Shown here one piece after another: positions 34,226 through 44,700 of a stretch of 64,000 bases of DNA. The notes under the pieces are model-generated. The model saw only the letters and a list, made by a program, of their open reading frames with translations. It ran no database searches and was not told the DNA's origin. Made by a program: the position numbers and the translations under genes. Each line of letters begins with the position of its first letter. The first letter of the stretch is position 1. The DNA is from Chitinophagaceae bacterium IBVUCB1 (GTDB lineage Bacteria > Bacteroidota > Bacteroidia > Chitinophagales > Chitinophagaceae), in the NCBI GenBank assembly GCA_002127285.1, contig NFUW01000001.1, forward strand, positions 260,057 through 324,056, read 5' to 3'.

Positions 34226-34808
34226 GGTTGCTGTAACTCTGACAGTACTGCTTACAGGGTGTGGTCATAAAACCATGTCCCCTGTTGAGTATATATACTA
34301 TATGGAAGATGCGGCTAATAAAGCAAGGCAATCAGTCAAAGCTGGTGGATTGAATTATATTATCCAATTATCGCCGCCTGAATATATGGTATCAAAAGAA
34401 TTACTCACAGACGAATCTACCTATGTAAATTATACAGAAAGGTTAAACGAACTAAAAGGCAATGTCTTTTTTCAGATTCAAATAGGTAAAGAACGAGTGG
34501 GTGAAAGTATGATAGAAAAGAAGCAGGAAGATACACGGGCTGAGAGCAGGGTTATGTACTACGCATCATCAGCAGCAAACGACATAGGATTGTCAGTTGA
34601 TGGACAGTTAATAGCCCCTGTTGCCTACCACTTTGAAGACAATTACGGATTAGCACCTTATAACACCATATTGGTTGGATTTAAGATGCCTGAAAAATAT
34701 GAAGTAATCACGTTGAACTTTAATGATAGGTATAGCAATATACCCCTGATAAAGGCAAGTTATACGGAACAGTTTATTAAAAACCTGCCCGCATTAAGTA
34801 TAAAATGA
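34200..34808 (+). CDS. lipoprotein of the Rhs export operon
   Basis: 202 aa with a lipobox (VTLTVLLTGC, lipidated Cys near residue 21) and a soluble alpha/beta mature domain. It overlaps the previous gene by 26 bases and the next by 4, so all are made together. No family recognised. Outer- or inner-membrane attachment beside the barrel is likely. Confidence 0.75.
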   Translation: MKNMKKLIKVAVTLTVLLTGCGHKTMSPVEYIYYMEDAANKARQSVKAGGLNYIIQLSPPEYMVSKELLTDESTYVNYTERLNELKGNVFFQIQIGKERVGESMIEKKQEDTRAESRVMYYASSAANDIGLSVDGQLIAPVAYHFEDNYGLAPYNTILVGFKMPEKYEVITLNFNDRYSNIPLIKASYTEQFIKNLPALSIK

Positions 34809-37800
34809 CAGCATTTATGAAAAAAGTACTCCTTAGATCTACTGCAAGAACACTGATACTCTGTTTGGGATACCAGTTAGTGTTTCCTGTTGTTACTTAT
34901 GCGTTGACATCAGGGCCATCACAACCTGAAGTGCAGAGTTTTGAACCAGTGGGAACAACAGAAATGGTGGATATGTTCACCGGTGATTTTACATACAATA
35001 TCCCGCTGATGGATGTGGAGGGGTTCCCGATAAATATATCTTATCATGGGGGCGTTAATATTGAACAGGAGGCAAGCTGGGTAGGGCTTGGATGGAATAT
35101 TAATCCTGGTGAAATTAACAGGGCTGTTCGCGGCTTACCAGATGATTTTAACGGAGAAACTATTGAAAAGACAATCCATATTGAAGATGAGGTAAACTAT
35201 CGGGTCGGGATGGGGGTGTCCGCGTCGCTTGAGGTATTTGGATTCAATCCTAATCAGTATGGATTGAATTTATCGATTGGTGTTGGAAACTATATAGCCT
35301 ATAGCAATTATAAAGGCATGAGTGTTGGTGGTAATATCGGTGTAACCGTTTCAACTCCTATTGCAAGTGCAGGCGTAGACGTAGGTGTAGGGTCTCAATC
35401 CGGAGCGGATGTAGATTTGAATGCCGGGTTGCACTTACCAATGAAAATTACCCAAGATGCAGGTGCGGGTATTGGTGTTACAGGTAGCACCGGTTTTAAT
35501 TCGCGTTCAGGCCTTAAAGACCTTTCTTTTGGTGTAAATATGACTACATCTATCACTACAAACGGAAAAGTTGGGAATGAGGATAAGTATAAAGAAAAAA
35601 GAGCTACTACAACCATACCGGGACAATCTTTCGGTTCAAGTATTCCCATTGGGTTACAAAATTATGTACCTGTCATTACAAACCCGAGCGTTCAAAAGAC
35701 GTTTCAATTTCAGGCAAGGTTTGGGGGTGAAGTATTTTATGTCTTTCCTAATGTGCATATGAGCATTATGAAAAGCACATTGAAATTTGAGGAGGATGGA
35801 TCAAGAAAAGGCTACGGCTACCTCTATTCAGAAAATGCACCCGAAGATGGTATCATGGATTTTAGCCGTGAGAAAGACGGATATTATAACAGTACATTGA
35901 AGAACCTACCCTTGTCGTCAATGACTTATGATGTATACGCCATAAGCGGTCAGGGAACAGGTGGTGTGTTCAGGCCATTCAGAAATGATATCGGCTCTAT
36001 ACATGACCCGTTGGTAGCTCCGCCTAAAAGTACGACCAGAGACTTAAAGTTAGAAGCAGGTATTGGTAATATTTTTGAGGTTGGTACAGATTTGACGTTC
36101 TATGATAATGAAACAAAATCCGGTGCATGGAAAAGATTTCCTTTCAGAGGTAAAGAGGTTAATAACTTATTCGAAAAAGCATATTTCAAACAAGCGGGAG
36201 AACTTACCTATAACAATCAACAGTTAACCACTGCGTTATTCAATAGTAACCCTCAATACTTATATGATGACGAAAATACGCTCAAAGGCATTGGCAGTTC
36301 AGCAAGTATGCCCGGAAAGCTGGGTGGTAGCTTTATTTATACAGGTAGCAATACAGACAGGACAGCCAGGGCAAACGTGCTGAATTATATTACAGGTGAG
36401 GAGTCGGATGTTAAAGATGTCGCGCATGTAAAAAAAGTCATCAGCTATACGAATAACGGTTCAAATCCATTTTGTAATCCTACTTCCACAGAATATAATA
36501 GGCATGGAACAAATAGTGATCAGGCTAAAAAACATCATTTGACTGAACTTACCCAAACGCTACCTGACGGAAGAAGATATGTATATGGGATACCTGCAAT
36601 GAACCACGTCACTAAAGAAGTATCGTTCGGCGTATCTGGCAGCAAAGCAAATATAAATACGGGAATTGTTGAAATTGATCGTAGTACCAGTGATCATGAT
36701 GATTCTAAGAATAACAAAAAAGGTAAAGAGCATTTTTATTCTTACACGGGTACACCTGCTTATGCATATAGCTATTTGCTAACATCGGTTTTATCAAATG
36801 ATTATGTAGATGTTTTAGGTGATGGGCCAAGCGATGATGACCTTGGTGCGTTTACGAAAATTAACTACACCAAATGGGATGATGATTATCGTTGGAGAGC
36901 ACCATATCATTCCGATTCTGCACAGTATAACCCCGGATTCTGGTGCGATGTAGATGATGATAAGGGTAACTATATCATGGGTTCGAAAGACATATGGCAT
37001 ATCCGCTCCATAGAAACCAAGAATTTCGTAGCAGAGTTTTATATCTCTACAAGGGACGACGCCAAAGGGGTGAGTTCTTCTATCCTGCATTCCGGAAGTA
37101 CCATTGACGTGTCAGGTAAATATGCAGGCTCAAAAACCAGTAATGGCGGACAATCCTATTCGTATAAGCTGGATTCAATAAAGCTTTACAATAAACATGA
37201 CCGATATATTAATGAAAATAATGCCGTACCCATCAAGACGGTAGTATTCCGCTACTCTTATAATTTATGCCAAGGTATCCCGAATACTTTTTCTTCGAGT
37301 CCTTCAACAGCAGGTAAGCTTACTCTCGAACGTATATACATCAAGCATGGTAATTCACAAAAAAGCCTTCTTAGCCCTTATGTATTTACTTACAATGGGA
37401 ATAATCCCCGATATAATTTCGCATGTAAAGACCGTTGGGGAAATTACAAGCCTTCAGATCTAAGTCTTGGGAATTATGAGTTCCCTTATGTTTCACAAGA
37501 CCCTGCTTTAAAGTCTGATAATGATGCCAATGCAGCATCATGGAGTCTGACAGATATTAAATTGCCGTCCGGTGGTAAGATACATGTGGACTATGAAAGT
37601 GATGATTATTCTTACGTGCAGGATAGACGTACGATGGATATGTTTAAAGTGGAAGGTTTTGGCAGTAGCTCTAATAAAGATATTAAATCTACGTTGTATG
37701 AAAGTGTTGACCAAGTGAATGAATATGTTTACTTCAAAAGAAGAATATCCAGGGAAAATACAAGCTTGTCAATTAAGCAGAACTACCTGGAGAATGCACA

Positions 37801-40800
37801 ATATTTATATTACAGCTTCAATTTGGATATTTCTGGTACTGGGCGGCATGAGCATATTAAAGGCTATGCTTTGATAGACGATGCCGGTATCTGTCCCAAT
37901 GATACTGATTACGGATGGGTAAAATTGAAAAAAGAAAAGCCAGGTAATAATAGCAATCATTTATTCCATCCTGCTACTATATATGGGTTGAATATAGGCA
38001 GAAGGTATTTGCCACATGTTATTTATCCGGGATTTAAAAATGGGAATAGTGGACCAATTCAAATCATGCAAGGGTTAAAAGCTGCTGGTAATGAATTGTT
38101 AACTATTTCAAAAAATCCTATTGTCCGTTTTGTAGAAAAGGATAAAAAAGCAAAGAATGTCAACGTAAATAAATCATGGATCAGGTTAAATACTCCCGGG
38201 CTTACCAAACAAGGAGGCGGGATAAGGGTAAAACAATTAACACTGAACGATGCTTGGAGCACATTGACCTCAAATCCAAGTAGTGCTAATTATGGGAAGG
38301 TTTACGATTATACTGTTTGGGATGCTAAATGGAACAAAAATATCAGTAGTGGTGTTGCCAGTTATGAACCGTCAATAGGCGGAGATGAAAACCCGTTTAA
38401 ATTGCCTGTAAAGTATACTGAAGATGCAGGCCGCTTATTACCTGCTATCGAATTCTTCCAGGAAGAGCCTTTCGGAGAGTCATTTTTCCCGCCGCCGACA
38501 GTTGGATATAGTAAGGTGAGGGTTAGCAGTATTCATGCTAATAGCGCCCGTTCTTCACAGTCGGAAGAAGAATTTATTTTTTATACTGCTAAAGATTTTC
38601 CGATACAGGTTAATTACACAGGCAAAGATGCACCTGGGACAATTAAGAAGAAAACGCTCCGAAAAAAATACCAGGAAGAAAGAGTCATGCAGGGGTATTC
38701 TCTTTGCTTTAATGACATGCATGGTAAATTACGCAGTTCCAATGTGTACATTATTAAAACTGATGGAACAAACAGGAAGCGGGAATTAGTTTCCGGCATG
38801 ACATATAACTATCAGGTAGATGCTAAAGGACAATTAAACAATGTTGTCAATGCAGTTGTGCGCGACCGTGGTTCAGATAAGAATATGAGTATCCAGTCAA
38901 TTAAACTGGGAGAGGAAGTGGATTTTACGATTGACACTAGAGAAAGAGATGTAAGGTCCTACTCAAGAAACGTGGATATAAATTGTAACGTAGTATTATT
39001 TGGTTTCATCCCTATACCTATTCCTACTGCGTTTTTCCCGGATAAGGAAGAGAAAGTGATTTTCAGGTCAATGGTATCTACCAAGATTATACAGCGATAT
39101 GGTATCCTGAAATCTGTTGAAAATTATGACCATGGGGCTACAACAGTTACAGAGAACCTGTTGTATGATAGTGAAACGGGAGGTGTATTGCTTACACGTA
39201 CGAATAATGAATACCAGGATGGTATTTATAAATTAAGAACACCGGCATATTGGGGATATATATGTATGGGGCCTGCTTATGTCAATATCAACTATGAAGA
39301 AGAGAATGATACACTGATTTTGCAAACCCGTTCTGGTATATCAGGGTATAAACCAACATTTTATGCAGATATGCTGGTTAATCATCCGGAGCGTTTCTTT
39401 CCCGGTGATGAATTATTAATATCTTATAAAATTGGTGGAACTGATCACCAGGTAAAAGTATGGGTGAATGATAACTATCGCGCTCCCGTACAGCATCCTT
39501 TGACTTATCTTAATGCACCTTATCCAGGTGAGCGTTCGCTACCCTATGCATTGGATATTCGAGTTGTACCCAGGTATATTTTTAAGAACGGTGTTGCCCA
39601 ATGGCCAGGTAATCCTTCCGCAGGTGACACGATTACAGGGGTAGCCGTAAAAGTGTTACGATCTGGGAAAAGAAATAATTTGGACAAAGATGTTCAGACA
39701 ACAGAATTTGCGCAAAACCCGTATAGCACTAACATAGGCACTTTAATAGGTAATTTTAATCATTTCAGCCCTGCACCTGCTTATGCTAAAGTGATTAATT
39801 CAGTTGTTAAAAAATATTCTGATTATAGTGTAGGGCCATATTTTTCTGATTCAGCAGAAGCTATTTTACCAAACTATCCACTATCTAGCGCTAATCCTCA
39901 TTATTACAAGCCGAATATTTATGCGGTAAATAAATTGGATGGCAGCGATACTTTACAAGTGTTTAATAAATTTGTTTTAGGGCATGCGGGTAATTACAGG
40001 CAAAATATTGAGGCAGTTTTCAGAGGAAAAAGAAATTATTCGAATAATTCGGCCAGGTATGACGGAACCTATAGCATTCAGAATAATAATATCTGGTCTC
40101 TAACATACAATGGTGAGAGAGCAGTTATATGGGCTACTTATGAACCTGATTGGGTTGCATCAAAAACTATTCATAAATATGACGTATTTGGTAATGCAAT
40201 TGAAGAGTCAGATGCGACAGGTAAAAAATCGTCAGCTCAATATGAGTATAATAAATCACTACCTGTAGCAGTAGCTAACAATATTGACCAAGACCGTTTC
40301 TTCTTCGAAGGGTTTGAAGACTACTACAACTTAAGGCCTGACCTTATTTTTAACATGTTTGGAAGTAGCCATTATTACCATACACCATTCAGTAAGTATT
40401 TCAAATCTTCTCAAAGTACATTGACCAGATATAACCAGAAATATGTACGAACCAACCTGATTAATAATAACGATACTATTACATCTGTTGCCAGTCATAC
40501 TGGCAAATATTCATTGAGGTGTTCTACAGGAAGATCATTTAATATAAAATTAAAAGGAACGAATGCTTGGTATGTTGCTCACTATGCCCATATAAGGGAT
40601 TTTGGTATTGATACAAACAAAAAGTATATCATAAGCCTTTGGTTGAAACCTGCCGGCGGGACATTTGCAGACGCACAAACAGTTGCTGATAACACCCAAA
40701 TGGTTCTTACTGATAATAGTATGTCTCATTTGTATCGTTTCCAATTAAAAACCCAAAGCATAGATGGTTGGTATAAAGCAGAATGTATTATTGACCCGAG

Positions 40801-41059
40801 AAATCTGATAAGCCAAATTCAATTAGTACTGTCAGGAGATGCATACTACGATGATATACGTTTTATTCCATTGGATGCGACGATGAAATCTTTTGTCTAT
40901 GACCCGTTATCGTTTAAACTGCAAGCACTGTTAGATGAAAATAATTTTGCGACATTTTATGAATATGATCAAGAAGGCCTGCTAATAAGGACTAAGAAAG
41001 AGACGGACAGGGGTATTATGACTATAGGGGAAAATAGGCGTTCAAATTCTAAAAAATAG
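34805..41059 (+). CDS. giant Rhs-family protein without toxin tip (shell/carrier candidate)
   Basis: 2084 aa; ATG at 34805 overlaps the upstream stop, with an alternative ATG at 34817 directly before the signal peptide (ARTLILCLGYQLVFPVVTYA). Residues 35-105 carry the start typical of Bacteroidota Rhs proteins (TEMVDMFTGDFTYNIPLMD, YHGGVNIEQEASWVGLGWNI). Long beta-rich regions follow. Near 1830-2030 there is a carbohydrate-binding-type jelly roll (HTGKYSLRCS). The end has a YD-like FATFYEYDQEGLLIRTKKET. It lacks the conserved Rhs core with the PFG...NGQ motif and has no variable C-terminal tip. I infer it pairs with the 3164-aa protein, as TcB pairs with TcC in Tc toxins. Confidence 0.85.
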   Translation: MTAFMKKVLLRSTARTLILCLGYQLVFPVVTYALTSGPSQPEVQSFEPVGTTEMVDMFTGDFTYNIPLMDVEGFPINISYHGGVNIEQEASWVGLGWNINPGEINRAVRGLPDDFNGETIEKTIHIEDEVNYRVGMGVSASLEVFGFNPNQYGLNLSIGVGNYIAYSNYKGMSVGGNIGVTVSTPIASAGVDVGVGSQSGADVDLNAGLHLPMKITQDAGAGIGVTGSTGFNSRSGLKDLSFGVNMTTSITTNGKVGNEDKYKEKRATTTIPGQSFGSSIPIGLQNYVPVITNPSVQKTFQFQARFGGEVFYVFPNVHMSIMKSTLKFEEDGSRKGYGYLYSENAPEDGIMDFSREKDGYYNSTLKNLPLSSMTYDVYAISGQGTGGVFRPFRNDIGSIHDPLVAPPKSTTRDLKLEAGIGNIFEVGTDLTFYDNETKSGAWKRFPFRGKEVNNLFEKAYFKQAGELTYNNQQLTTALFNSNPQYLYDDENTLKGIGSSASMPGKLGGSFIYTGSNTDRTARANVLNYITGEESDVKDVAHVKKVISYTNNGSNPFCNPTSTEYNRHGTNSDQAKKHHLTELTQTLPDGRRYVYGIPAMNHVTKEVSFGVSGSKANINTGIVEIDRSTSDHDDSKNNKKGKEHFYSYTGTPAYAYSYLLTSVLSNDYVDVLGDGPSDDDLGAFTKINYTKWDDDYRWRAPYHSDSAQYNPGFWCDVDDDKGNYIMGSKDIWHIRSIETKNFVAEFYISTRDDAKGVSSSILHSGSTIDVSGKYAGSKTSNGGQSYSYKLDSIKLYNKHDRYINENNAVPIKTVVFRYSYNLCQGIPNTFSSSPSTAGKLTLERIYIKHGNSQKSLLSPYVFTYNGNNPRYNFACKDRWGNYKPSDLSLGNYEFPYVSQDPALKSDNDANAASWSLTDIKLPSGGKIHVDYESDDYSYVQDRRTMDMFKVEGFGSSSNKDIKSTLYESVDQVNEYVYFKRRISRENTSLSIKQNYLENAQYLYYSFNLDISGTGRHEHIKGYALIDDAGICPNDTDYGWVKLKKEKPGNNSNHLFHPATIYGLNIGRRYLPHVIYPGFKNGNSGPIQIMQGLKAAGNELLTISKNPIVRFVEKDKKAKNVNVNKSWIRLNTPGLTKQGGGIRVKQLTLNDAWSTLTSNPSSANYGKVYDYTVWDAKWNKNISSGVASYEPSIGGDENPFKLPVKYTEDAGRLLPAIEFFQEEPFGESFFPPPTVGYSKVRVSSIHANSARSSQSEEEFIFYTAKDFPIQVNYTGKDAPGTIKKKTLRKKYQEERVMQGYSLCFNDMHGKLRSSNVYIIKTDGTNRKRELVSGMTYNYQVDAKGQLNNVVNAVVRDRGSDKNMSIQSIKLGEEVDFTIDTRERDVRSYSRNVDINCNVVLFGFIPIPIPTAFFPDKEEKVIFRSMVSTKIIQRYGILKSVENYDHGATTVTENLLYDSETGGVLLTRTNNEYQDGIYKLRTPAYWGYICMGPAYVNINYEEENDTLILQTRSGISGYKPTFYADMLVNHPERFFPGDELLISYKIGGTDHQVKVWVNDNYRAPVQHPLTYLNAPYPGERSLPYALDIRVVPRYIFKNGVAQWPGNPSAGDTITGVAVKVLRSGKRNNLDKDVQTTEFAQNPYSTNIGTLIGNFNHFSPAPAYAKVINSVVKKYSDYSVGPYFSDSAEAILPNYPLSSANPHYYKPNIYAVNKLDGSDTLQVFNKFVLGHAGNYRQNIEAVFRGKRNYSNNSARYDGTYSIQNNNIWSLTYNGERAVIWATYEPDWVASKTIHKYDVFGNAIEESDATGKKSSAQYEYNKSLPVAVANNIDQDRFFFEGFEDYYNLRPDLIFNMFGSSHYYHTPFSKYFKSSQSTLTRYNQKYVRTNLINNNDTITSVASHTGKYSLRCSTGRSFNIKLKGTNAWYVAHYAHIRDFGIDTNKKYIISLWLKPAGGTFADAQTVADNTQMVLTDNSMSHLYRFQLKTQSIDGWYKAECIIDPRNLISQIQLVLSGDAYYDDIRFIPLDATMKSFVYDPLSFKLQALLDENNFATFYEYDQEGLLIRTKKETDRGIMTIGENRRSNSKK

Positions 41060-41063
41060 CTGT

Positions 41064-41768
41064 ATGAATATGTTAAGATTATTGCTGATGCTGGTTGTAT
41101 GCTTGTTCCAAATCAATGTCCTAGCTCAAGACCAGGCGATAGGTTTAATGAGAAAACTAAAGAACACCCATACTGCACAGCTTATCGGTTATGATTATAA
41201 AGTCTATTTAAAGAATACAACAGGTCGTATTGAAGACAGTTTGGGAGGGCGTTTCTATAAAGTACAAGATGATTATATTGATAGTAATGAAACATCTATT
41301 TGTATCAAGGCTTCTGGTTACTATGCAAAATTAGATTTACAGGAACGTTCGGCACTTATATTCAGTGTAGCCGCATTGGAAAGCAAGCTTGGGGGTAAGC
41401 TTGACTATAAACCGGTTATGCTGGATATATCAGATTCCATCATTTTAAAATATGGAAAGACATCTGTTCAAAGATTAGCCAACGGAGACGACCGTATCAG
41501 AGTAATGTTCAGAGACTTGCCAATTACAAGTATTACTGCCGATATAGATCCTCGTTCAAGCGAGATTATGGCCATGCAGATAGTAACTGAGGAGAAAGAT
41601 AAGTATGGGGATGCATCTGGTTACAGCCGTTTGTTTATAATGCGCAATTTTACTTACAACTTTAATCGGCGGCTTGTGTCTACTGAACGTTTTTTTACGA
41701 CTAGTCAGGATAAAGTAACCCTTGCTAACAAGTATGCCAAATATAAACTTAATACCATAACCAATTAA
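41064..41768 (+). CDS. small secreted protein between the two Rhs genes
   Basis: 234 aa with a signal peptide (LRLLLMLVVCLFQINVLAQ). The mature part is mixed alpha/beta with strand pairs (SGYYAKLDLQERSALIFSVA). It lies 4 bases after one Rhs gene and 12 before the other. No family recognised. Its place suggests a bridging or chaperone role in assembling the two large proteins. Confidence 0.7.
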   Translation: MNMLRLLLMLVVCLFQINVLAQDQAIGLMRKLKNTHTAQLIGYDYKVYLKNTTGRIEDSLGGRFYKVQDDYIDSNETSICIKASGYYAKLDLQERSALIFSVAALESKLGGKLDYKPVMLDISDSIILKYGKTSVQRLANGDDRIRVMFRDLPITSITADIDPRSSEIMAMQIVTEEKDKYGDASGYSRLFIMRNFTYNFNRRLVSTERFFTTSQDKVTLANKYAKYKLNTITN

Positions 41769-41780
41769 AACTGAAGTAGT

Positions 41781-44700
41781 ATGAATAACAAAGTATTGTT
41801 AATCTGCCTCGGATTATTGATTTCCCTGTCAACTATGGGACAGGGGTTCCAGTTCTTACCTGATGAACATAGCCAGCGCCTATATAGTTATGATATTATT
41901 AATAACGGTAGCTATAAACCGGTCAATGCTTACAGTGACTCATTGCCTTTGAATAAAGACAATGAATACGACCAGTTGGTAATAAACCCTACCTTGACGG
42001 CTTTTTCTATCAAGAGTATTCAGGATTACGTCCTAGTAGGGGTGAATCACGATACAAAAGTTGCTGAGGCTGCCTATTCTTATGATGTTACATTAATACT
42101 ATGGTGCTTTAATTATACGGCACCTACCATGCCGGATCAAAAAATTATCAAGTTAAATATAACGTATGACCCGGATTCTGGAAAATCCTACGTTGACACA
42201 AGGGTATTTAAGTTTTCAGGCTATCATAAAGTTATAGTTGAAGTTTCAGATATTACAGATACTGGTACACATGCTACGATTCTGCGGACACAATTACCTA
42301 AGAACTTTTACATCATGTCAACTATATCCGTGGAACGATATGATCGGGACGCCTTTTCACTTTATCCCGCATCTACGGCAATTAACAGCGGTAAGACGCT
42401 GCATGTAAATTGGGTGCCTTCTAAGTCAACCTATTCCGGTTGTGCAAGCAGCCCTACTCCATATGATCTTAAGCCTGTTGAATATGAACTGGAGTGGCAA
42501 TATATAGATGATTATACTTACAATATTTATGGCAGTAGTTCTGGAACTCCCGGGTATGCATTTACAAGCAGTAGTACTATTGATTATGATTTTCGCAGAA
42601 ACAGTACGCGGGTCAGGGTCAGGAATACGAGCTATGATATACCATTGATTTACGAACATGGGGCTATAGTCTTTCGGGTACGTGCAATACGCCCTGAATA
42701 TTCCCCGGATTATAAACTAATTTTATATGGAGCATGGAACCTGCCGGATCAGGGTACTGTCGCAGCAAATGAAAGTTGTAAGGCTTTTCTGATTACTAAT
42801 CCACATATTTCAGATAGTTTGAACTGGCAATATTCCATCAACTTTTCCGAAGAAGGCAAATATAAACATGTGATTAATTATTTCGACGGGTCTTTAAGAA
42901 ACCGTCAGACTCAGACAAAAATAAACTCGGATAATGATTATGTTATTGGTATAGATAAGACTTATGATTATGAAGGCAGGGCTTCCATACAGACATTACC
43001 TACACCTTTTCAACAGCAATACCTTGGATACAGGACTGATATGAGCCTTCATATTACGACTACTAATCCATACACAGCTGCTGACTTTGATATACTGGGA
43101 TGTTCAAACCCGGACTCTATTTCACCTCTTTCAAATAGTTCCCTCGCTAAACGTTACTATTCCTCTTTAAACCCGGATAAATCAGGTATGCAGAAATTCG
43201 TCCCTGATGCTAAAGGCTATCCTTTCACACAAACTATCTATTCACCTGACAATCAGTTGTTATGGCAAAGTGGTGCAGGATACGACCATCAGTTATGGAC
43301 GAACCATGGAACAAGGTACGAATATATGCGTGCGACTCAACATGAATTGAATGCATTGTTTGGCAGTCAGGCAGGTCATTTCCAGTATTACCCCAAAACA
43401 GTGATAACAGACCCGAACGGCCAATCCAGCTATACGATCCAAAACCATCGTGGCCAAACAGTTGCCACAGGTCTAATTGGAATGATAGATACCACTATCA
43501 TACCGATAGATGTATTACCTGAATCTGATACAGGAAGTAAGGAATGTTTCAATATTCTGGCAGGCACTACGCAGCATAAATTCAATTATGGCACAACTGT
43601 GGAAAATAATTTTTATGCAGAAAAAAACGGCTATCATAGCCTCCAATATAAAATTCGGGTACCTGCCTTTCCTGTTGCTTGCTCGACAAAATTACTAACG
43701 GCTAAAGCCTATTATTCCTATGAAGCAAGTAACGATTGCGGTGCTGAAGTGATTCCTGCACAAACAGGTGTTTTGGGTGATTATTCTGTATATACAGCAA
43801 CTTCATCAGCACCGACATCTACTTATTTATCATCAACAGCAACAGATTACTGGTTGGTAAAAGGTAAATATGCAGCAAACAAAATACTCAACTTTTCTTG
43901 GCCGGAAATAAATAGCCAAGTAAAGAGCTTTGTGAAAGACTATGAGAACAATACAACTAACTGTTATCATGATGTCAAGTATTTTATCCGTGATGCAGTA
44001 GAAACTACCCAGTTCCCTTGCGTAGATAGTAATGAGTATTTAGACCCTTGCCAGAAACTAAAGAAAAAAATGATGGCGGAATTATGGCCTGGTGCAAAGT
44101 ATGGGCAATACGATAAAGATAGTAATGGCAATTTCGATACATGCTCAACTGATAATTCCATTTTTACTGTGGTATTCAAATTCGATACCTGCTACAGCTC
44201 TATCATTACCTTAGTATGCGATACGATAATACTCAAAAGGTATCAATCTACATGCATCGGTGGACGTATGCCGTATTCTGTAACCAAGAACGGACATACT
44301 TATAATGATATAGTAAACGCGCCTGTAGATACATTTATTTACTATTTCAATGATGAAATTGCAGCCGCATTACTTCCTTTGCACCCAGAATTTTGCAAGC
44401 TGAATTTTTGTGATGATTTTGAATATTCCGAAAAAATAAAGAATATAGAAACTTTCCAGCAAGCACAGGCCATTAATAGGTTTCTGCTGGATAGTATTTG
44501 GGCTAACGACCCGGCAATTACGCATTCATTTACGCCTTTAGGAGAAGAATTGAAATGGTTCAGTAGTATTAACAAACGGTTGGATTCTCTCGCTATTGAA
44601 CATGCCTATTCAAATGCAGGAATACAGAATGAAGCGTCGCATGTTGCTAAGTATGTATACAAAGACCAGATACAAAATTTTGTGTTTATAGACTCTACTG